Shown here piece by piece: positions 26,347 to 35,994 of a stretch of DNA of 64,000 bases. The stretch comes from Helicobacter winghamensis ATCC BAA-430 (lineage in GTDB: Bacteria; Campylobacterota; Campylobacteria; Campylobacterales; Helicobacteraceae): positions 1,488,001 through 1,552,000 of the forward strand of contig NZ_CP063533.1 in the NCBI RefSeq assembly GCF_028751035.1, in the 5' to 3' direction. Position numbers and translations under genes: made by a program. Under the pieces are notes generated by a model. That model made no database searches. It was not told where the DNA came from and saw only the letters and a program-made list of their open reading frames with translations. The first letter of the stretch is position 1. Each line of letters begins with the position of its first letter.

Positions 26347-27600
26347 CTAACGAAAGCTTCCATTATGCTCCATTCTAAAAATTCCCCTTTGGATTATATG
26401 CGGATTCTGACTTGCTTTTTTAGCAAAAACTGGTTCTAAAATCTCTAATAAGCGTTGTGTGCTAGTTTCTATATCTAAGGTAACTTGCGCCTTTTTAAAC
26501 TCTTTAGAAAAATCCTTTTTAAGAATCTTTTTAAGCGTATCTAGCCATTCTTTAATCTCTTTATCTGTGGGGATTCTTAAATGATCCTTTAAGCATTCTT
26601 CTGGCACATTTACTGCAAAGCCCATTCCCGCCATTGCCTCTTGCAATCCTCCACCATTATTAGCACTAACAATCACTGGAATCTTATTTAGCACCGCTTC
26701 ACTTACTACTCTCCCCCAAGACTCGTAGGCTAAAGATGGTGCAATAAGCACTTTTGCAAGCTTATAAATCTCTTTCATATCACTTGTGTTAGAGGCAATA
26801 TCTACATTTTGAAACATTTCTAGCGTATAGGGTGTTTTTTCGCTATTTGGCAAATGCAACGCACTTATGGATTCTGCAAAGCTTCCGCGTCCATCTAAAG
26901 CTAAAAACTTCACATCTGGCAATTCTTTTTGTGCAATTTGCGCAAGTTTTGCAAAAATACTTAAACCTTTTGAAGGGCAAGGATTTACCATTATCACATA
27001 CTTAGGTTCTCTCTTTTTAGAAACAACCAAATCTTGATTAATAAATATCCCTGTTGCTTGCACATTTAGCCTATCGCGCGCTGCATACAATTCCGCTGTG
27101 GCTTGTGATTCTGTAATAAGCAAATCACAATCTTCAAAAGTATAATAAGGATGATTAGCATTGCAAATAGGATACACAAAAGGAATCCCGCGCCTTTTTG
27201 CTTCTGCGTGAATGGCAACTCCGCTTGTTCCAACGCCATATCCCATTGCAATATCTGGGCGAAAACTATTGCAAAGTTTGCTAAAATATTGAAAAAAACT
27301 CCACGATTCCACATAAGTAAAATCTTCTATTGCACGGCTTTGGCAAATGGTATAGTGATATTCAATTCTATTTTCTTCATCTTTCACAATTATGGGTTGT
27401 ATCCCACGATTCTTTAGTTCTTCTTCTAGTCTTGGAAAATAAGTTGCCCCCCTTGGAGAATCAAAGATAAAACTCCCAAGCACTTTAACTTCTATCCCTT
27501 TTTTAGTAAGCTGCTCTAGCATTGTCTTACATTGCACTGCAGCACCTGAGCTTGTATCATGCAAACTAAAAGGGCTTACCCATAATAATTTTTTTTTCAT
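26347..27600 (-). CDS. GT4-family glycosyltransferase
   Basis: Nucleotide-sugar glycosyltransferase of 417 aa with the GT-B two-Rossmann layout. The N-terminal domain opens with KKKLLWVSPFSLHDTSSGAAVQ (glycine-rich donor loop). The C-terminal domain holds MVNPCPSKGLSIFAKLA and ESWGRVVSEAVLNKIPVIVSANNGGGLQEAM, the GT4 sugar-nucleotide site with its Glu pair. No membrane segment is seen. The acceptor is unknown; LPS or surface glycan synthesis is likely from the genes nearby. A run of nine A directly after the start codon could slip, but this is not a known switch type here. AAAGGA precedes the ATG. Confidence 0.85.
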   Translation of the reverse strand: MKKKLLWVSPFSLHDTSSGAAVQCKTMLEQLTKKGIEVKVLGSFIFDSPRGATYFPRLEEELKNRGIQPIIVKDEENRIEYHYTICQSRAIEDFTYVESWSFFQYFSKLCNSFRPDIAMGYGVGTSGVAIHAEAKRRGIPFVYPICNANHPYYTFEDCDLLITESQATAELYAARDRLNVQATGIFINQDLVVSKKREPKYVIMVNPCPSKGLSIFAKLAQIAQKELPDVKFLALDGRGSFAESISALHLPNSEKTPYTLEMFQNVDIASNTSDMKEIYKLAKVLIAPSLAYESWGRVVSEAVLNKIPVIVSANNGGGLQEAMAGMGFAVNVPEECLKDHLRIPTDKEIKEWLDTLKKILKKDFSKEFKKAQVTLDIETSTQRLLEILEPVFAKKASQNPHIIQRGIFRMEHNGSFR

Positions 27601-27627
27601 AGATTTCCTTTAAATATCTTAATGCTA

Positions 27628-28527
27628 TTAAAGCGCACGCTCTAGGGCTACTTTAACCTCTAAATATCCACCACAAAAATGGGGCGCAAATTGCGTTTTA
27701 TTAAAAGTCCGTTGTCGCTTTGCAAGTTGTGCAGTATGTATTGTAATTTGTTCTTCTAACCCTTGTAAGCTTAATAGCCCTTTTTGATAGGCTAAAACTT
27801 CTTTAATTCCTATACTTTTTGCCCATTGATGTGCCTGCCCATAATGCTTTATTAAATCTTTAACTTCAACAATTAGCCCTTGCTCCAACATAGTTTTAGT
27901 GCGATAAGCAATCCTTTCTCTTAAAATTTCCCTATCTAGCACAATCTCAAAAATTTCACATTCTCTTAAAATTGGCTTTGGCGGATTCTCTCTAAAATAC
28001 ACGCTAGGAATACAATCTGTATCAAAATAAATCTCTAATGCACGCGCAATACGATAGGAGTCTTTGGGCTTAAGAGAGTTTGCAAAGTTGGAATCTATTT
28101 TTTGCAAAAACGCATATTGCGAGATTAAATCCCCCAAATTTTGAATTTTCTCCTGTGTGGTGGATTTATGCTTGGGCAAAGCAGAGATTCCATTTAACAA
28201 AGTTTTTAAATAAAAGCTACTTCCCCCAACAATTAACAAAGGCTGATTGTGCTTATTACAAAACTCTTTTGCTTTTTTAAACTCTGCAATGAAGTTTTGC
28301 ACATTTTGCGCTTGACTTGGCAATAGCACATCAATTCCAAAATGTGTGATTTCTCCACGCTCTTTTACGCTGGGTTTTGCGCTTGCAATATTGATTTTTT
28401 TATAAATACTTAAAGAATCTAAAGAAAGAATGGAGCAAGAAAACTTCTTTGCAATCTCTAAAGAAAGAGCAGTTTTGCCACTTCCGCTCCCCCCTAAAAT
28501 TGCAAGAGTTTTGACAGAATGCTGCAA
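27628..28527 (-). CDS. miaA: tRNA dimethylallyltransferase MiaA
   Basis: Adds an isopentenyl group to A37 of tRNAs that read codons starting with U. It is 299 aa. The P-loop is ILGGSGSGKTALSLEIA, followed by ILSLDSLSIYKKINIASAKP (the DSMQxY-like tRNA and substrate region), then VGGSSFYLKTLLNGI. The C-terminus has AHQWAKSIGIKEVLAYQKG, KRQRTFNKTQF. The start codon is TTG with no strong ribosome-binding site; no better start exists because a stop lies just upstream. It is followed by the GT4 gene. Confidence 0.93.
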   Translation of the reverse strand: MQHSVKTLAILGGSGSGKTALSLEIAKKFSCSILSLDSLSIYKKINIASAKPSVKERGEITHFGIDVLLPSQAQNVQNFIAEFKKAKEFCNKHNQPLLIVGGSSFYLKTLLNGISALPKHKSTTQEKIQNLGDLISQYAFLQKIDSNFANSLKPKDSYRIARALEIYFDTDCIPSVYFRENPPKPILRECEIFEIVLDREILRERIAYRTKTMLEQGLIVEVKDLIKHYGQAHQWAKSIGIKEVLAYQKGLLSLQGLEEQITIHTAQLAKRQRTFNKTQFAPHFCGGYLEVKVALERAL

Positions 28528-28548
28528 ATTAAAATTCTTAACTAAGTT

Positions 28549-29292
28549 TTAGGCGAAATTTTTAGAAGCCAGCACCGCTTCTAAAAAGGCATTTTTAAGA
28601 GCATGCTTTTCTAGCATAGCTACACCTTGTGCAGTAGAACCTCCCGGGCTCATTACACTTTCTTTCAAAAGCACAGGATGGCTTTGCTCCAAAAGGCTAG
28701 AAAATCCACTAAAAAGTGTTTGCACAATCTGTGTGGAATCTTCTCTGCTTAAGCCATAAGTTACTCCACTATCAATAAGAGATTCTGCAACAAGTGCTAA
28801 AAATGCAGGCGCACAACCTCCAAGTGCAGTCGCTAATGAAAAATGCTTCTCTTCCAACCAAATGCTTTTTCCAATAGCATTAAAAATTCTCAATGCATCT
28901 TCTTTAACCTCTAAATCACCGCAAAGACTTGTGATAGACTGCTTTATACTTGCGCAAACATTAGGCATTGCGCGAATATAAAATTGCGATTCCATTATTG
29001 CCTTTAACTGCTCTAAACTCACTGCATTTAAGATAGAATACACACATTTTGCTTTGCCTTTAAAACCAAAAGAAGTAAGTGCGTAAGGTTTCACACAAAG
29101 CAAAACTTCAGCATCTGCAATCTCTAAAATGGAATCTTTTTTTAAAGGAAGCGGAGTTAGCCCCAAAGCGTTACAAAAACTTTGGATTTTTGCAGAATCT
29201 CTGCCTGTTACTAAGATTTTATAAGTGTCTTTTAAGCCCTCTGCTAGGGCTTTTGCCATTTTGCCATAACCAACAAGGATTAAGGTTTTCAT
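28549..29292 (-). CDS. proC: Pyrroline-5-carboxylate reductase ProC
   Basis: Last step of proline synthesis, reduction of pyrroline-5-carboxylate with NAD(P)H. At 247 aa it is slightly short for the family (about 260-270), which is common in Campylobacterota. The Rossmann start is LILVGYGKMAKALAEGL. RAMPNVCASIKQSITSLC matches the conserved RxMPN segment, and MSPGGSTAQGVAMLE matches the C-terminal SPGGTT motif. It lies 8 bases after fliW and 21 bases before miaA. Confidence 0.92.
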   Translation of the reverse strand: MKTLILVGYGKMAKALAEGLKDTYKILVTGRDSAKIQSFCNALGLTPLPLKKDSILEIADAEVLLCVKPYALTSFGFKGKAKCVYSILNAVSLEQLKAIMESQFYIRAMPNVCASIKQSITSLCGDLEVKEDALRIFNAIGKSIWLEEKHFSLATALGGCAPAFLALVAESLIDSGVTYGLSREDSTQIVQTLFSGFSSLLEQSHPVLLKESVMSPGGSTAQGVAMLEKHALKNAFLEAVLASKNFA

Positions 29293-29300
29293 TTAAAGAA

Positions 29301-29729
29301 TTATTGCTGTGTGAAATCAAAAAATTTAGAAATCGGCTCTGCTAATCCAAAATTTTCGTATTTTTGATTTTCTAGCACAACTTGTGCAAGTGTTTTATTT
29401 TCAAAGTTAAATAATACAGGGGCTAAAAAGTTAATGGTAGAATTTTGAATAGGTTCTTGAATGCAAACAATATTAAGTGTTACAACTTGATTGTCTTGTG
29501 CAGAAACATTTGTAGAGTCTTTCACTCCCAATGCTTCTTTAATGGGGGTTGGAATCTCAAACTCATAATCTGAGCGAACACTATAAGGATTAATCAAAGT
29601 AAAAGAAATTCCATCATCGTGCAAACTTTTAAGTTGCATAAAAGTTTCATCATCTTGCGCAACTCTCTCTAATTTCATTTTTTTAATCTGCTCAAAACCT
29701 AAAATTGGCGATTTTACTTCAAATTCCAT
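29301..29729 (-). CDS. fliW: Flagellar assembly factor FliW
   Basis: Small cytoplasmic protein of 142 aa that binds flagellin and antagonises the translational repressor CsrA. Family features are the opening FEVKSPILGFEQI and the middle SLHDDGISFTLINPYSVRSDYEFEIP, where the typical FxxxNP pattern is visible, then VVTLNIVCIQEPIQNSTINFLAPVLFN matching the conserved NLxAPI segment. First gene of a minus-strand run with proC and miaA; no flagellin gene is nearby. Confidence 0.9.
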   Translation of the reverse strand: MEFEVKSPILGFEQIKKMKLERVAQDDETFMQLKSLHDDGISFTLINPYSVRSDYEFEIPTPIKEALGVKDSTNVSAQDNQVVTLNIVCIQEPIQNSTINFLAPVLFNFENKTLAQVVLENQKYENFGLAEPISKFFDFTQQ

Positions 29730-29867
29730 TCCTTATTCCTTCTACCATTACTAATGTTATTTAGCCATTATGGCGTTTATTAAAGTCTTGCGTGTGATTT
29801 TATCGCAATTAAAACAAAAAATCAATTTTATTTATCTAAATTTTAGAAAAATTATCCACAAATCCGC

Positions 29868-29873
29868 TATAAT
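29868..29873 (+). promoter_or_regulatory. -10 box of the bamD-lon-rnhB transcript
   Basis: TATAAT in a T/A-rich region of the 222-base gap between divergent fliW and bamD, 79 bases upstream of the bamD start. The rest of the gap holds nothing else I can support. Confidence 0.5.
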
Positions 29874-29951
29874 TACGACTATTAATGGATTTTTAATTTC
29901 TAAGAATTTGGGTTTTAGCCCTTTAAATAAATTAATTAAGGAAGCTTCAAA

Positions 29952-30620
29952 GTGTTCAGGATTATTAAAATTGCCATCTTTAGCCTTTGTTTGGCGCTAT
30001 TCTTTAGTGCTTGTTCATCCAAAACAAATAGTGGTTTGGCCCTTGATGAAATCAATAAACCAGCAGATTATTGGTATCAAAATATGTTAAAAGAAATCCG
30101 CAATGATGACTTAGAAAAGGCAGATAGCTATTTTGTATCTTTACAGAGCGAACATCTAAACTCACCGCTTTTAAGTGAGGCAATGCTGATTTTAGGGCGC
30201 GCACATATGCAAGAAGAAGAGTATATGCTAGCAGGATTTTATTTTGATGAATTTACAAAACGCTTTGGAAACACAGATAATATCGACTTTATTAGATTTT
30301 TAAAACTCCAAGCCAATTATTTTGCTTTCTCTAAGCAATTTCGCGATCAACAATTGCTTTTAGATTCTATTAAAGATGCTAAAGAATTTACTCAAAAATA
30401 CCCTTATTCCCGCTATCGCCCAATGGTGGATTCTATGCTTTTACGCTTAGAGTTATCAAATCTCACACTTAATGAAGAAATTGCACGCCTTTATGAACGC
30501 AAGAAAAAAGGCAGTGGAGCAGAATATTACAAAGAGAAAACGCAAGAAGTGCAATGGCTAAAAGATGTCTTACGCGATGATGTTAAATCGCCTTGGTATC
30601 AAAAACTCTTTGAATGGTAG
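29952..30620 (+). CDS. bamD: Outer-membrane assembly lipoprotein BamD
   Basis: Lipoprotein of the BAM complex that folds outer-membrane barrels. It is 222 aa, with a signal peptide and lipobox ending LFFSAC (Cys near residue 21). The body contains TPR-like helix pairs: LEKADSYFVSLQSEHLNSP, AGFYFDEFTKRFGNTD and AKEFTQKYPYSRY, matching BamD's repeat pattern including the YP-S-RY segment. The start is GTG with AAGGAAG upstream. It overlaps the outer frame of lon by a few bases. Confidence 0.92.
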   Translation: MFRIIKIAIFSLCLALFFSACSSKTNSGLALDEINKPADYWYQNMLKEIRNDDLEKADSYFVSLQSEHLNSPLLSEAMLILGRAHMQEEEYMLAGFYFDEFTKRFGNTDNIDFIRFLKLQANYFAFSKQFRDQQLLLDSIKDAKEFTQKYPYSRYRPMVDSMLLRLELSNLTLNEEIARLYERKKKGSGAEYYKEKTQEVQWLKDVLRDDVKSPWYQKLFEW

Positions 30621-30628
30621 GAGAGAGT

Positions 30629-33088
30629 ATGCAATTAACCCGATATGGAGAGTTTCCAAAAGACTTGCCGCTTATTATTGATGAGGATATGCTTTTATAC
30701 CCCTTTATGATTGCTCCTTTATTTATTAGCGATGAAGACAATCTAAAAGCCATTGATTTAGCAATGAATAGTCAAGATAAACTCATTTTTATCGCTCCTT
30801 CAAAGCCTAACAATAATGATACATTAGACTTTTATGATGTAGGTGTAATTGGCACTATTATGCGTCGCGTTGCGCTTCCTGAAGGGAGAGTTAAGATTCT
30901 TTTTCAAGGCTTAAGCCGCGGCAGTGTTTTAAAAATGGAATCCATAAATCCACGCATTGCAAGTGTTATGCCAATTATCTCTCAACCCTATGATGCCATA
31001 CGCATTGAAGCAATTTTAGCAGTGCTGAAAGAAAAATTGCACACACTCTATAATATTTCTCAACATTTCCCTCAAGATTTGCTAAAAAGCATAAATGATA
31101 CAAGTGATCCTAATCGCGCAGCAGATTTAATCTCAAGCGCGATCCGCTTAAAAAAAGATCAAGCTTATAAGATTTTTAAAGAAGATAATCCTGAGGAGCG
31201 ATTGTTAAGCCTGATTGAAATCACAATGGAAGAAATCCGCGCCCAGCAAATCCAAAAAGAGATTAAAAACAAAGTTAATTCTCAAATGGAAAAAGTCAAT
31301 AAGGAGTATTTCTTAAAAGAACAATTAAAACAAATCCAAAAAGAACTTGGGGGGGATTCTAATAAGGATTCTGAAATTGAAGAATACCGCCAGAAGCTGG
31401 AATCCCTAAAATCATTTATTCCAAAAGATACTTATAAGGAAATCCAAAAACAAATCAATAAACTCTCAAGAATGCACCAAGATAGCGCAGACGCAAATCT
31501 CTTGCAAAATTATTTAGAAGTGGTGCTTGAAATTCCTTTTGGAACTTATGCGAAAAAAAATTTAGAAATTAGCGAAGTAGAAAAACAACTAAGTAAAGAT
31601 CACTATGCCTTAGAAAAACCAAAAGAGCGCATTTTAGAATATTTTGCAGTGCGCAAACTCCTTGAAGTGCGTCAAACTAACTCTTCAAAAAACAAAGATT
31701 CTTTTATTTCAGAGGAAGCTAAAGGCACGATTCTTTGCTTTTATGGACCTCCGGGCGTTGGTAAAACAAGCCTTGCAAACTCTATTGCCACAGCCTTAAA
31801 GCGCAAATTAGTAAGAATTGCGCTAGGGGGATTAGAAGATGTGAGCGAATTGCGCGGACACCGCCGCACATACATTGGTGCAATGCCCGGCAGAATCGTG
31901 CAAGGACTAATTGATGCAAAGGAAATGAATCCAGTAATTGTGCTAGATGAAATTGATAAAATCCGCAACTCCTTTCGCGGAGACCCATCCTCTGTGCTTT
32001 TAGAAATTTTAGATCCTGAACAAAACAAAGAATTTAGAGATTACTACACAAATTTCAATTTAGATTTAAGTCAAGTTATTTTTGTAGCCACTGCAAATGA
32101 TATTAGCGCAATTCCCGCACCTTTGCGCGATAGAATGGAATTTATCAATATTAATAGCTACACACCCGATCAAAAAGAACAAATTGCAAAAAAATATCTA
32201 ATCCCCCAAGAGCTTAAAAAACATGGACTACAAAGCAGTGAAATAAGCTTTAATCTCCCAGCCATTAAAATGCTCATTGAAAAATACACAAGAGAAGCTG
32301 GAGTTAGAAACCTAAGGCGCAAGATTGCAGAGATTTTACGCAAAGTCAGCAAACAAATTCTTCAAAATACAGAAGAAAATACAGAATCCAAAACACAAAA
32401 AAAGATTCTTATCACTCCAAAAACGCTTCCAAACTACTTAGATAAGATTGTCTTTGAGTTTGAAAACGCAAGCAAAAATGCAGAAGTTGGGCTTATTAAT
32501 GGGCTTGCCTGGACAAGCGTTGGTGGCGATGTGCTAAAAATTGAAGCTTTAAAAATTAAGGGTAAGGGTGGCTTGCAAATCACTGGAAATCTAGGTGATG
32601 TGATGAAAGAGAGTGCCAAAATTGCTTATTCTTACGTGAAATCCCTTATTGATAATGGCACACTCAAGGTTGATTCCAAGCTAATTCCACTCACTCCAAA
32701 AGAAAAAGAGGAGAAGCTACAACCAAGTGTGAGCGAGATTTATAACCGCTTTGATATTCACTTGCATATCCCAGAAGGTGCTACGCCAAAAGATGGACCA
32801 AGTGCCGGAATCGCGATTGCAAGCGCGCTATCATCGTTGCTTACAAATAGAAAAGTGCGTGGTGATGTTGCAATGACAGGAGAGCTGACTTTGCGTGGCA
32901 AAGTTTTACCTATTGGAGGTTTGCAAGAAAAACTCATCGCTGCTTATAAATCCGGAATGCAAGAAGTATTAATCCCCAAGAAAAACTTTGAAAGGGATTT
33001 AGAGGAAATTCCACAAGAAGTTAAAAATGGGTTAAAAATCCGCCCGGTAAGTGATTTTAAAGAAGTATTGGCAATTATCTTAAAATAA
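30629..33088 (+). CDS. lon: ATP-dependent protease La (Lon)
   Basis: AAA+ serine protease that degrades misfolded and regulatory proteins in the cytoplasm, 819 aa. An N-terminal LonN domain (about 1-200) and a coiled segment (KVNKEYFLKEQLKQIQKELGG) precede the ATPase with Walker A GPPGVGKTS and Walker B VIVLDEIDKI. The protease domain has the catalytic Ser in PKDGPSAGIAIA and Lys in LPIGGLQEKLIAAYKSG. I use the ATG at 30629 because GGAGAG precedes it; an ATG 15 bases upstream overlaps the bamD stop. A G7 run at 31349-31355 encodes a Gly-Gly pair. Confidence 0.97.
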   Translation: MQLTRYGEFPKDLPLIIDEDMLLYPFMIAPLFISDEDNLKAIDLAMNSQDKLIFIAPSKPNNNDTLDFYDVGVIGTIMRRVALPEGRVKILFQGLSRGSVLKMESINPRIASVMPIISQPYDAIRIEAILAVLKEKLHTLYNISQHFPQDLLKSINDTSDPNRAADLISSAIRLKKDQAYKIFKEDNPEERLLSLIEITMEEIRAQQIQKEIKNKVNSQMEKVNKEYFLKEQLKQIQKELGGDSNKDSEIEEYRQKLESLKSFIPKDTYKEIQKQINKLSRMHQDSADANLLQNYLEVVLEIPFGTYAKKNLEISEVEKQLSKDHYALEKPKERILEYFAVRKLLEVRQTNSSKNKDSFISEEAKGTILCFYGPPGVGKTSLANSIATALKRKLVRIALGGLEDVSELRGHRRTYIGAMPGRIVQGLIDAKEMNPVIVLDEIDKIRNSFRGDPSSVLLEILDPEQNKEFRDYYTNFNLDLSQVIFVATANDISAIPAPLRDRMEFININSYTPDQKEQIAKKYLIPQELKKHGLQSSEISFNLPAIKMLIEKYTREAGVRNLRRKIAEILRKVSKQILQNTEENTESKTQKKILITPKTLPNYLDKIVFEFENASKNAEVGLINGLAWTSVGGDVLKIEALKIKGKGGLQITGNLGDVMKESAKIAYSYVKSLIDNGTLKVDSKLIPLTPKEKEEKLQPSVSEIYNRFDIHLHIPEGATPKDGPSAGIAIASALSSLLTNRKVRGDVAMTGELTLRGKVLPIGGLQEKLIAAYKSGMQEVLIPKKNFERDLEEIPQEVKNGLKIRPVSDFKEVLAIILK

Positions 33089-33720
33089 TGCTTGAAACTT
33101 TAGAGCTAGAGTCAAAAAAAATAGTTTCTGATTTTAAAATTTTAAAATCTTTAAATATTCCACCAAATACGCAATTTTGTGGCATTGATGAAGCTGGAAG
33201 GGGCTGTGTAGCAGGATCACTTTTTGTATGCGGTGTGGTTTTAGAAAAACTCCCAGAGTCTTTAAAAAACTCTTTAAGAGATTCTAAAACTCTAAGCCAA
33301 AAAAAGCGCGATGCACTAGCAAACATTCTAAAAGACTACGCAACATTTAAAATCATCAAAAAAGAAGCAAACGAGATTGACACTAAAGGCTTAAGCGCGT
33401 GTATCAAAGAAGCTTTACAAGAAATCTTAAGCACAATTTATGCACCTTTTTATATCTTTGATGGAAATTGTAATTTTAAAATTCCGCATTTAAAAACACT
33501 CACTAAAGGCGACTCCAAACTCCATACAATCAGCGCAGCAAGTATTTTAGCAAAAAGCGCAAAGGACGCTGAAATGCTAGAGTTTCACGCACTCTATCCC
33601 CACTATGACTTCGCGCGCAATAAAGGATATGGCACAAAAGCGCATATACAGGCAATTGCAACACACGGCTTATCGCCTATCCATCGCAAAAGCTACCGCA
33701 TAAAATCCTTAGATTTTTAG
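33088..33720 (+). CDS. rnhB: Ribonuclease HII
   Basis: Removes RNA from RNA-DNA hybrids and misincorporated ribonucleotides, 210 aa. The catalytic start FCGIDEAGRGCVAGSLFV carries the Asp-Glu pair. FDGNCNF gives the third Asp region, and KLHTISAASILAKSAKDAEM the fourth. The C-terminus GYGTKAHIQAIATHGLSPIHRKSY is typical. Its ATG overlaps the lon stop (TAATG), so the two are coupled. Confidence 0.95.
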   Translation: MLETLELESKKIVSDFKILKSLNIPPNTQFCGIDEAGRGCVAGSLFVCGVVLEKLPESLKNSLRDSKTLSQKKRDALANILKDYATFKIIKKEANEIDTKGLSACIKEALQEILSTIYAPFYIFDGNCNFKIPHLKTLTKGDSKLHTISAASILAKSAKDAEMLEFHALYPHYDFARNKGYGTKAHIQAIATHGLSPIHRKSYRIKSLDF

Positions 33721-33764
33721 ATAAAAATTTATAATTTTTATCGCTTTTTTAGCGAAGTAATCGC

Positions 33765-33770
33765 TATAAT
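33765..33770 (+). promoter_or_regulatory. -10 box of the minDE transcript
   Basis: TATAAT 32 bases upstream of the minD TTG start. An inverted repeat TCGCT-TTTTT-AGCGA just before it may form a weak hairpin that ends the rnhB transcript. Confidence 0.5.
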
Positions 33771-33801
33771 TGCGGATTTATTTTATGATAAGGTATGTAT
33801 T

Positions 33802-34602
33802 TTGAGCGGATGTGTGATAACAATTACTTCAGGTAAAGGCGGTGTTGGTAAATCAACAACTACTGCAAATCTAGCGGTAGGCTTGGCGCAACTTGGAAAA
33901 AAAGTTGTAGCGGTGGATTTTGATATTGGATTGCGCAATTTAGATATGATTTTAGGCTTAGAAAATCGCATTGTTTATGATATTGTCAATGTTATGGAGG
34001 GGGAATGCAATCTTTCTCAAGCCTTAATTAATGATAAAAAAACAAAAAATCTCTACTTCTTGCCAGCAAGTCAAAGTAAGGATAAAAATGTCCTAGATAC
34101 AGATAAAGTCGCAGGATTAATCAACAAATTAAAAGAAGAATTTGACATTGTGCTTTTAGACTCTCCAGCGGGGATTGAAGGAGGATTTGAACATTCTATT
34201 TTTTTAGCCGATAGAGCATTAATCATTTCTACACCAGAAGTTTCAAGCGTGCGTGATGCTGATAGAGTGATTGGAATCATTGATGCAAAAAGTCAAAAGG
34301 CGAAAAATGGCGGAGAAGTGCAAAAGCACATTATCATTAACCGCCTAAAGCCAGAAATGGTGGAGAAAGGAGAAATGCTAGGCGTTGAAGATGTGCTAAA
34401 TATTTTAGCATTACCACTAATTGGAATCGTTCCAGAAGATGAAAAAATCATCTCATCTACAAACACTGGAGAACCAGTAATTTATGGCGACTCCCTAGCA
34501 TCTAAAGCCTATCAAAATATTGCAAAACGCATTTTAGGCGAAGATGTGCCATTTTTGGAATTAAAAGCTAAAAAAGGCTTTTTTGCAAGGTTGTTCCAAT
34601 GA
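33802..34602 (+). CDS. minD: Septum-site determining ATPase MinD
   Basis: Membrane-associated ATPase that, with MinE and MinC, places the division site. At 266 aa it matches family length. The deviant Walker A motif is [14 protein letters not shown] near residue 8. [21 protein letters not shown] and [15 protein letters not shown] follow. The C-terminal [10 protein letters not shown] is an amphipathic membrane-targeting helix. The start is TTG with AAGG 8 bases upstream; no in-frame ATG is available. It overlaps minE by 4 bases (ATGA). MinC is not in the window. Confidence 0.96.
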   Translation: MSGCVITITSGKGGVGKSTTTANLAVGLAQLGKKVVAVDFDIGLRNLDMILGLENRIVYDIVNVMEGECNLSQALINDKKTKNLYFLPASQSKDKNVLDTDKVAGLINKLKEEFDIVLLDSPAGIEGGFEHSIFLADRALIISTPEVSSVRDADRVIGIIDAKSQKAKNGGEVQKHIIINRLKPEMVEKGEMLGVEDVLNILALPLIGIVPEDEKIISSTNTGEPVIYGDSLASKAYQNIAKRILGEDVPFLELKAKKGFFARLFQ

Positions 34603-34832
34603 GTTTCTTAGATATTTTCAAAAGCAAAAAAAACTCCGCTCAAGAAGCAAAGGACAGATTAACTCTGATTTTAGCACACGAACGCACTATTAATGTGCCT
34701 TATATGGACGCAATGAAACAAGAGATTTTAGAAGTGATTAAAAAATACACAAAAGCTCAAAAAATAGATATTAAAACTGATTCCAACCAAAACTTCAACA
34801 CTCTTGAAGTTGAGATTTTGCTAGAAAAATAA
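34599..34832 (+). CDS. minE: Cell-division topological specificity factor MinE
   Basis: Partner that stimulates MinD ATPase and drives its pole-to-pole movement, 77 aa. The N-terminal membrane helix [20 protein letters not shown] is followed by the MinD-contact strand [10 protein letters not shown], then the dimer domain [17 protein letters not shown] and [11 protein letters not shown]. The start overlaps the end of minD. Confidence 0.95.
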   Translation: MSFLDIFKSKKNSAQEAKDRLTLILAHERTINVPYMDAMKQEILEVIKKYTKAQKIDIKTDSNQNFNTLEVEILLEK

Positions 34833-34838
34833 ATCTAA

Positions 34839-35918
34839 ATGGATAAAGTTAAGCCTCTTACAATAGGCATTATTGCTTTATTGTTAATTTTACTAACCTT
34901 TAACTTTATCCCTAAACATTCAAACCCCCAAAACAAAACTTTACAGCAAAATCTCCAAGATACTGAAAATCTCCACGACTCCCCAAAAGCACACCAAAGC
35001 AACGCTACACTTGCAACAAACAACGCGGAGCTTATTCAAAAAAATATTAATTTTTTAAAAGAACATTTAGAACAAATCAAAAAAGATTCCATAATTCCTA
35101 ACTCACCACAAGGATTAAATCAAAATAGCACACCAAGAAAAACCACGCCGCATGAAGCGAAGCAAACCATACAAGAGTCACAAAGACAGGAATTACTAGC
35201 ACCAAGCCCCAAATTAGATTCCAACTTTTGTGTGCGTAACAAACCCCAGCTTGCCATTATTATTGATGATGTTAGCAACTTTGCGCAATATCAAGCCATA
35301 AAAGAGATTCCTTTCAAGCTCACACCCTCTTTATTCCCCAAAAGTAAAGTCAATCCCGACACTCCAAAAATCGCTAAAATCGCTCCTTTTTATATGATTC
35401 ACTTACCCCTTGAAGCTCTCAATTTTCATCAAAAAGAGCATAAATGGCTCTTTGCTGGCGATTCTAAAGACAAAATGGAATCCTACATTGCTGCAATCAA
35501 ACACGATTTCCCAAACCTAAGCCATATTAATAACCACACAGGAAGTAAATTCACTCAAAACTTAGAATCTATGTCGCTACTTTTAGAAACATTAAACAAT
35601 CATCATATCAATTTTATTGACTCTAGAACCATCGCCACTACAAAAACTAACTCCGCCTATGCAAAATCCCCTTATATAGCATTTAATCCCTGTCAGCAAA
35701 AACCACTAGAACGCGATGTATTTTTGGATAATGTCCTAGATATTCCAAAAATTACAGAACAACTCATACAAGCGGTTCAAATTGCCAAACAAAAAGGTTA
35801 TGCAATAGCCATTGGGCATCCACACAAAGCCACGCTTCTAACACTTAAAAATGCTACTGATTATTTACAAAAAAGTGGAGTAGAACTTGTTTATATTAAT
35901 GAAATCATCACACCATAA
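34839..35918 (+). CDS. Divergent polysaccharide deacetylase family protein (YibQ-like)
   Basis: A 359-aa protein with an N-terminal membrane anchor (ITLG-like hydrophobic segment, about residues 7-24), a low-complexity Gln/Asn/Lys linker to about 130, then a domain of the divergent polysaccharide deacetylase family (PF04748-type). PQLAIIIDDVSNFAQYQAI, FYMIHLPLEALNF, LSHINNHTGSKFT, INFIDSRT and YAIAIGHPHKATL match the conserved Asp, His and GHP positions. It is thought to act in the periplasm on cell-wall or surface glycans. It starts 6 bases after minE, suggesting cell envelope work at division. Confidence 0.8.
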   Translation: MDKVKPLTIGIIALLLILLTFNFIPKHSNPQNKTLQQNLQDTENLHDSPKAHQSNATLATNNAELIQKNINFLKEHLEQIKKDSIIPNSPQGLNQNSTPRKTTPHEAKQTIQESQRQELLAPSPKLDSNFCVRNKPQLAIIIDDVSNFAQYQAIKEIPFKLTPSLFPKSKVNPDTPKIAKIAPFYMIHLPLEALNFHQKEHKWLFAGDSKDKMESYIAAIKHDFPNLSHINNHTGSKFTQNLESMSLLLETLNNHHINFIDSRTIATTKTNSAYAKSPYIAFNPCQQKPLERDVFLDNVLDIPKITEQLIQAVQIAKQKGYAIAIGHPHKATLLTLKNATDYLQKSGVELVYINEIITP

Positions 35919-35943
35919 ATACCTATCTTTAAAGAAAATATGC

Positions 35944-35949
35944 TAAAAT
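35944..35949 (+). promoter_or_regulatory. -10 box upstream of the WD40 protein gene
   Basis: TAAAAT 46 bases before the ATG at 35995, in the 76-base gap after the deacetylase-like gene. AAGGG precedes the ATG. Confidence 0.35.
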
Positions 35950-35994
35950 AGGGGCTTTAAGCTTTTAGAAATTGCGAGATAAGGGAAATCGCGT

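Noticed and set aside
27589-27597. Run of nine T (A on the coding strand) just after the glycosyltransferase start
   Set aside because: It is explained by the Lys codons after the start. A tracts of this length are common by chance in AT-rich DNA and I have no sign of switching.
29770-30090. Plus-strand frame of 106 codons in the fliW-bamD gap running into bamD
   Set aside because: It lacks a start signal, overlaps bamD in another frame and covers the bamD promoter.
31349-31355. Run of seven G in lon
   Set aside because: It is short and lies in an essential-type conserved protease where it codes for Gly-Gly. Phase variation is unlikely.
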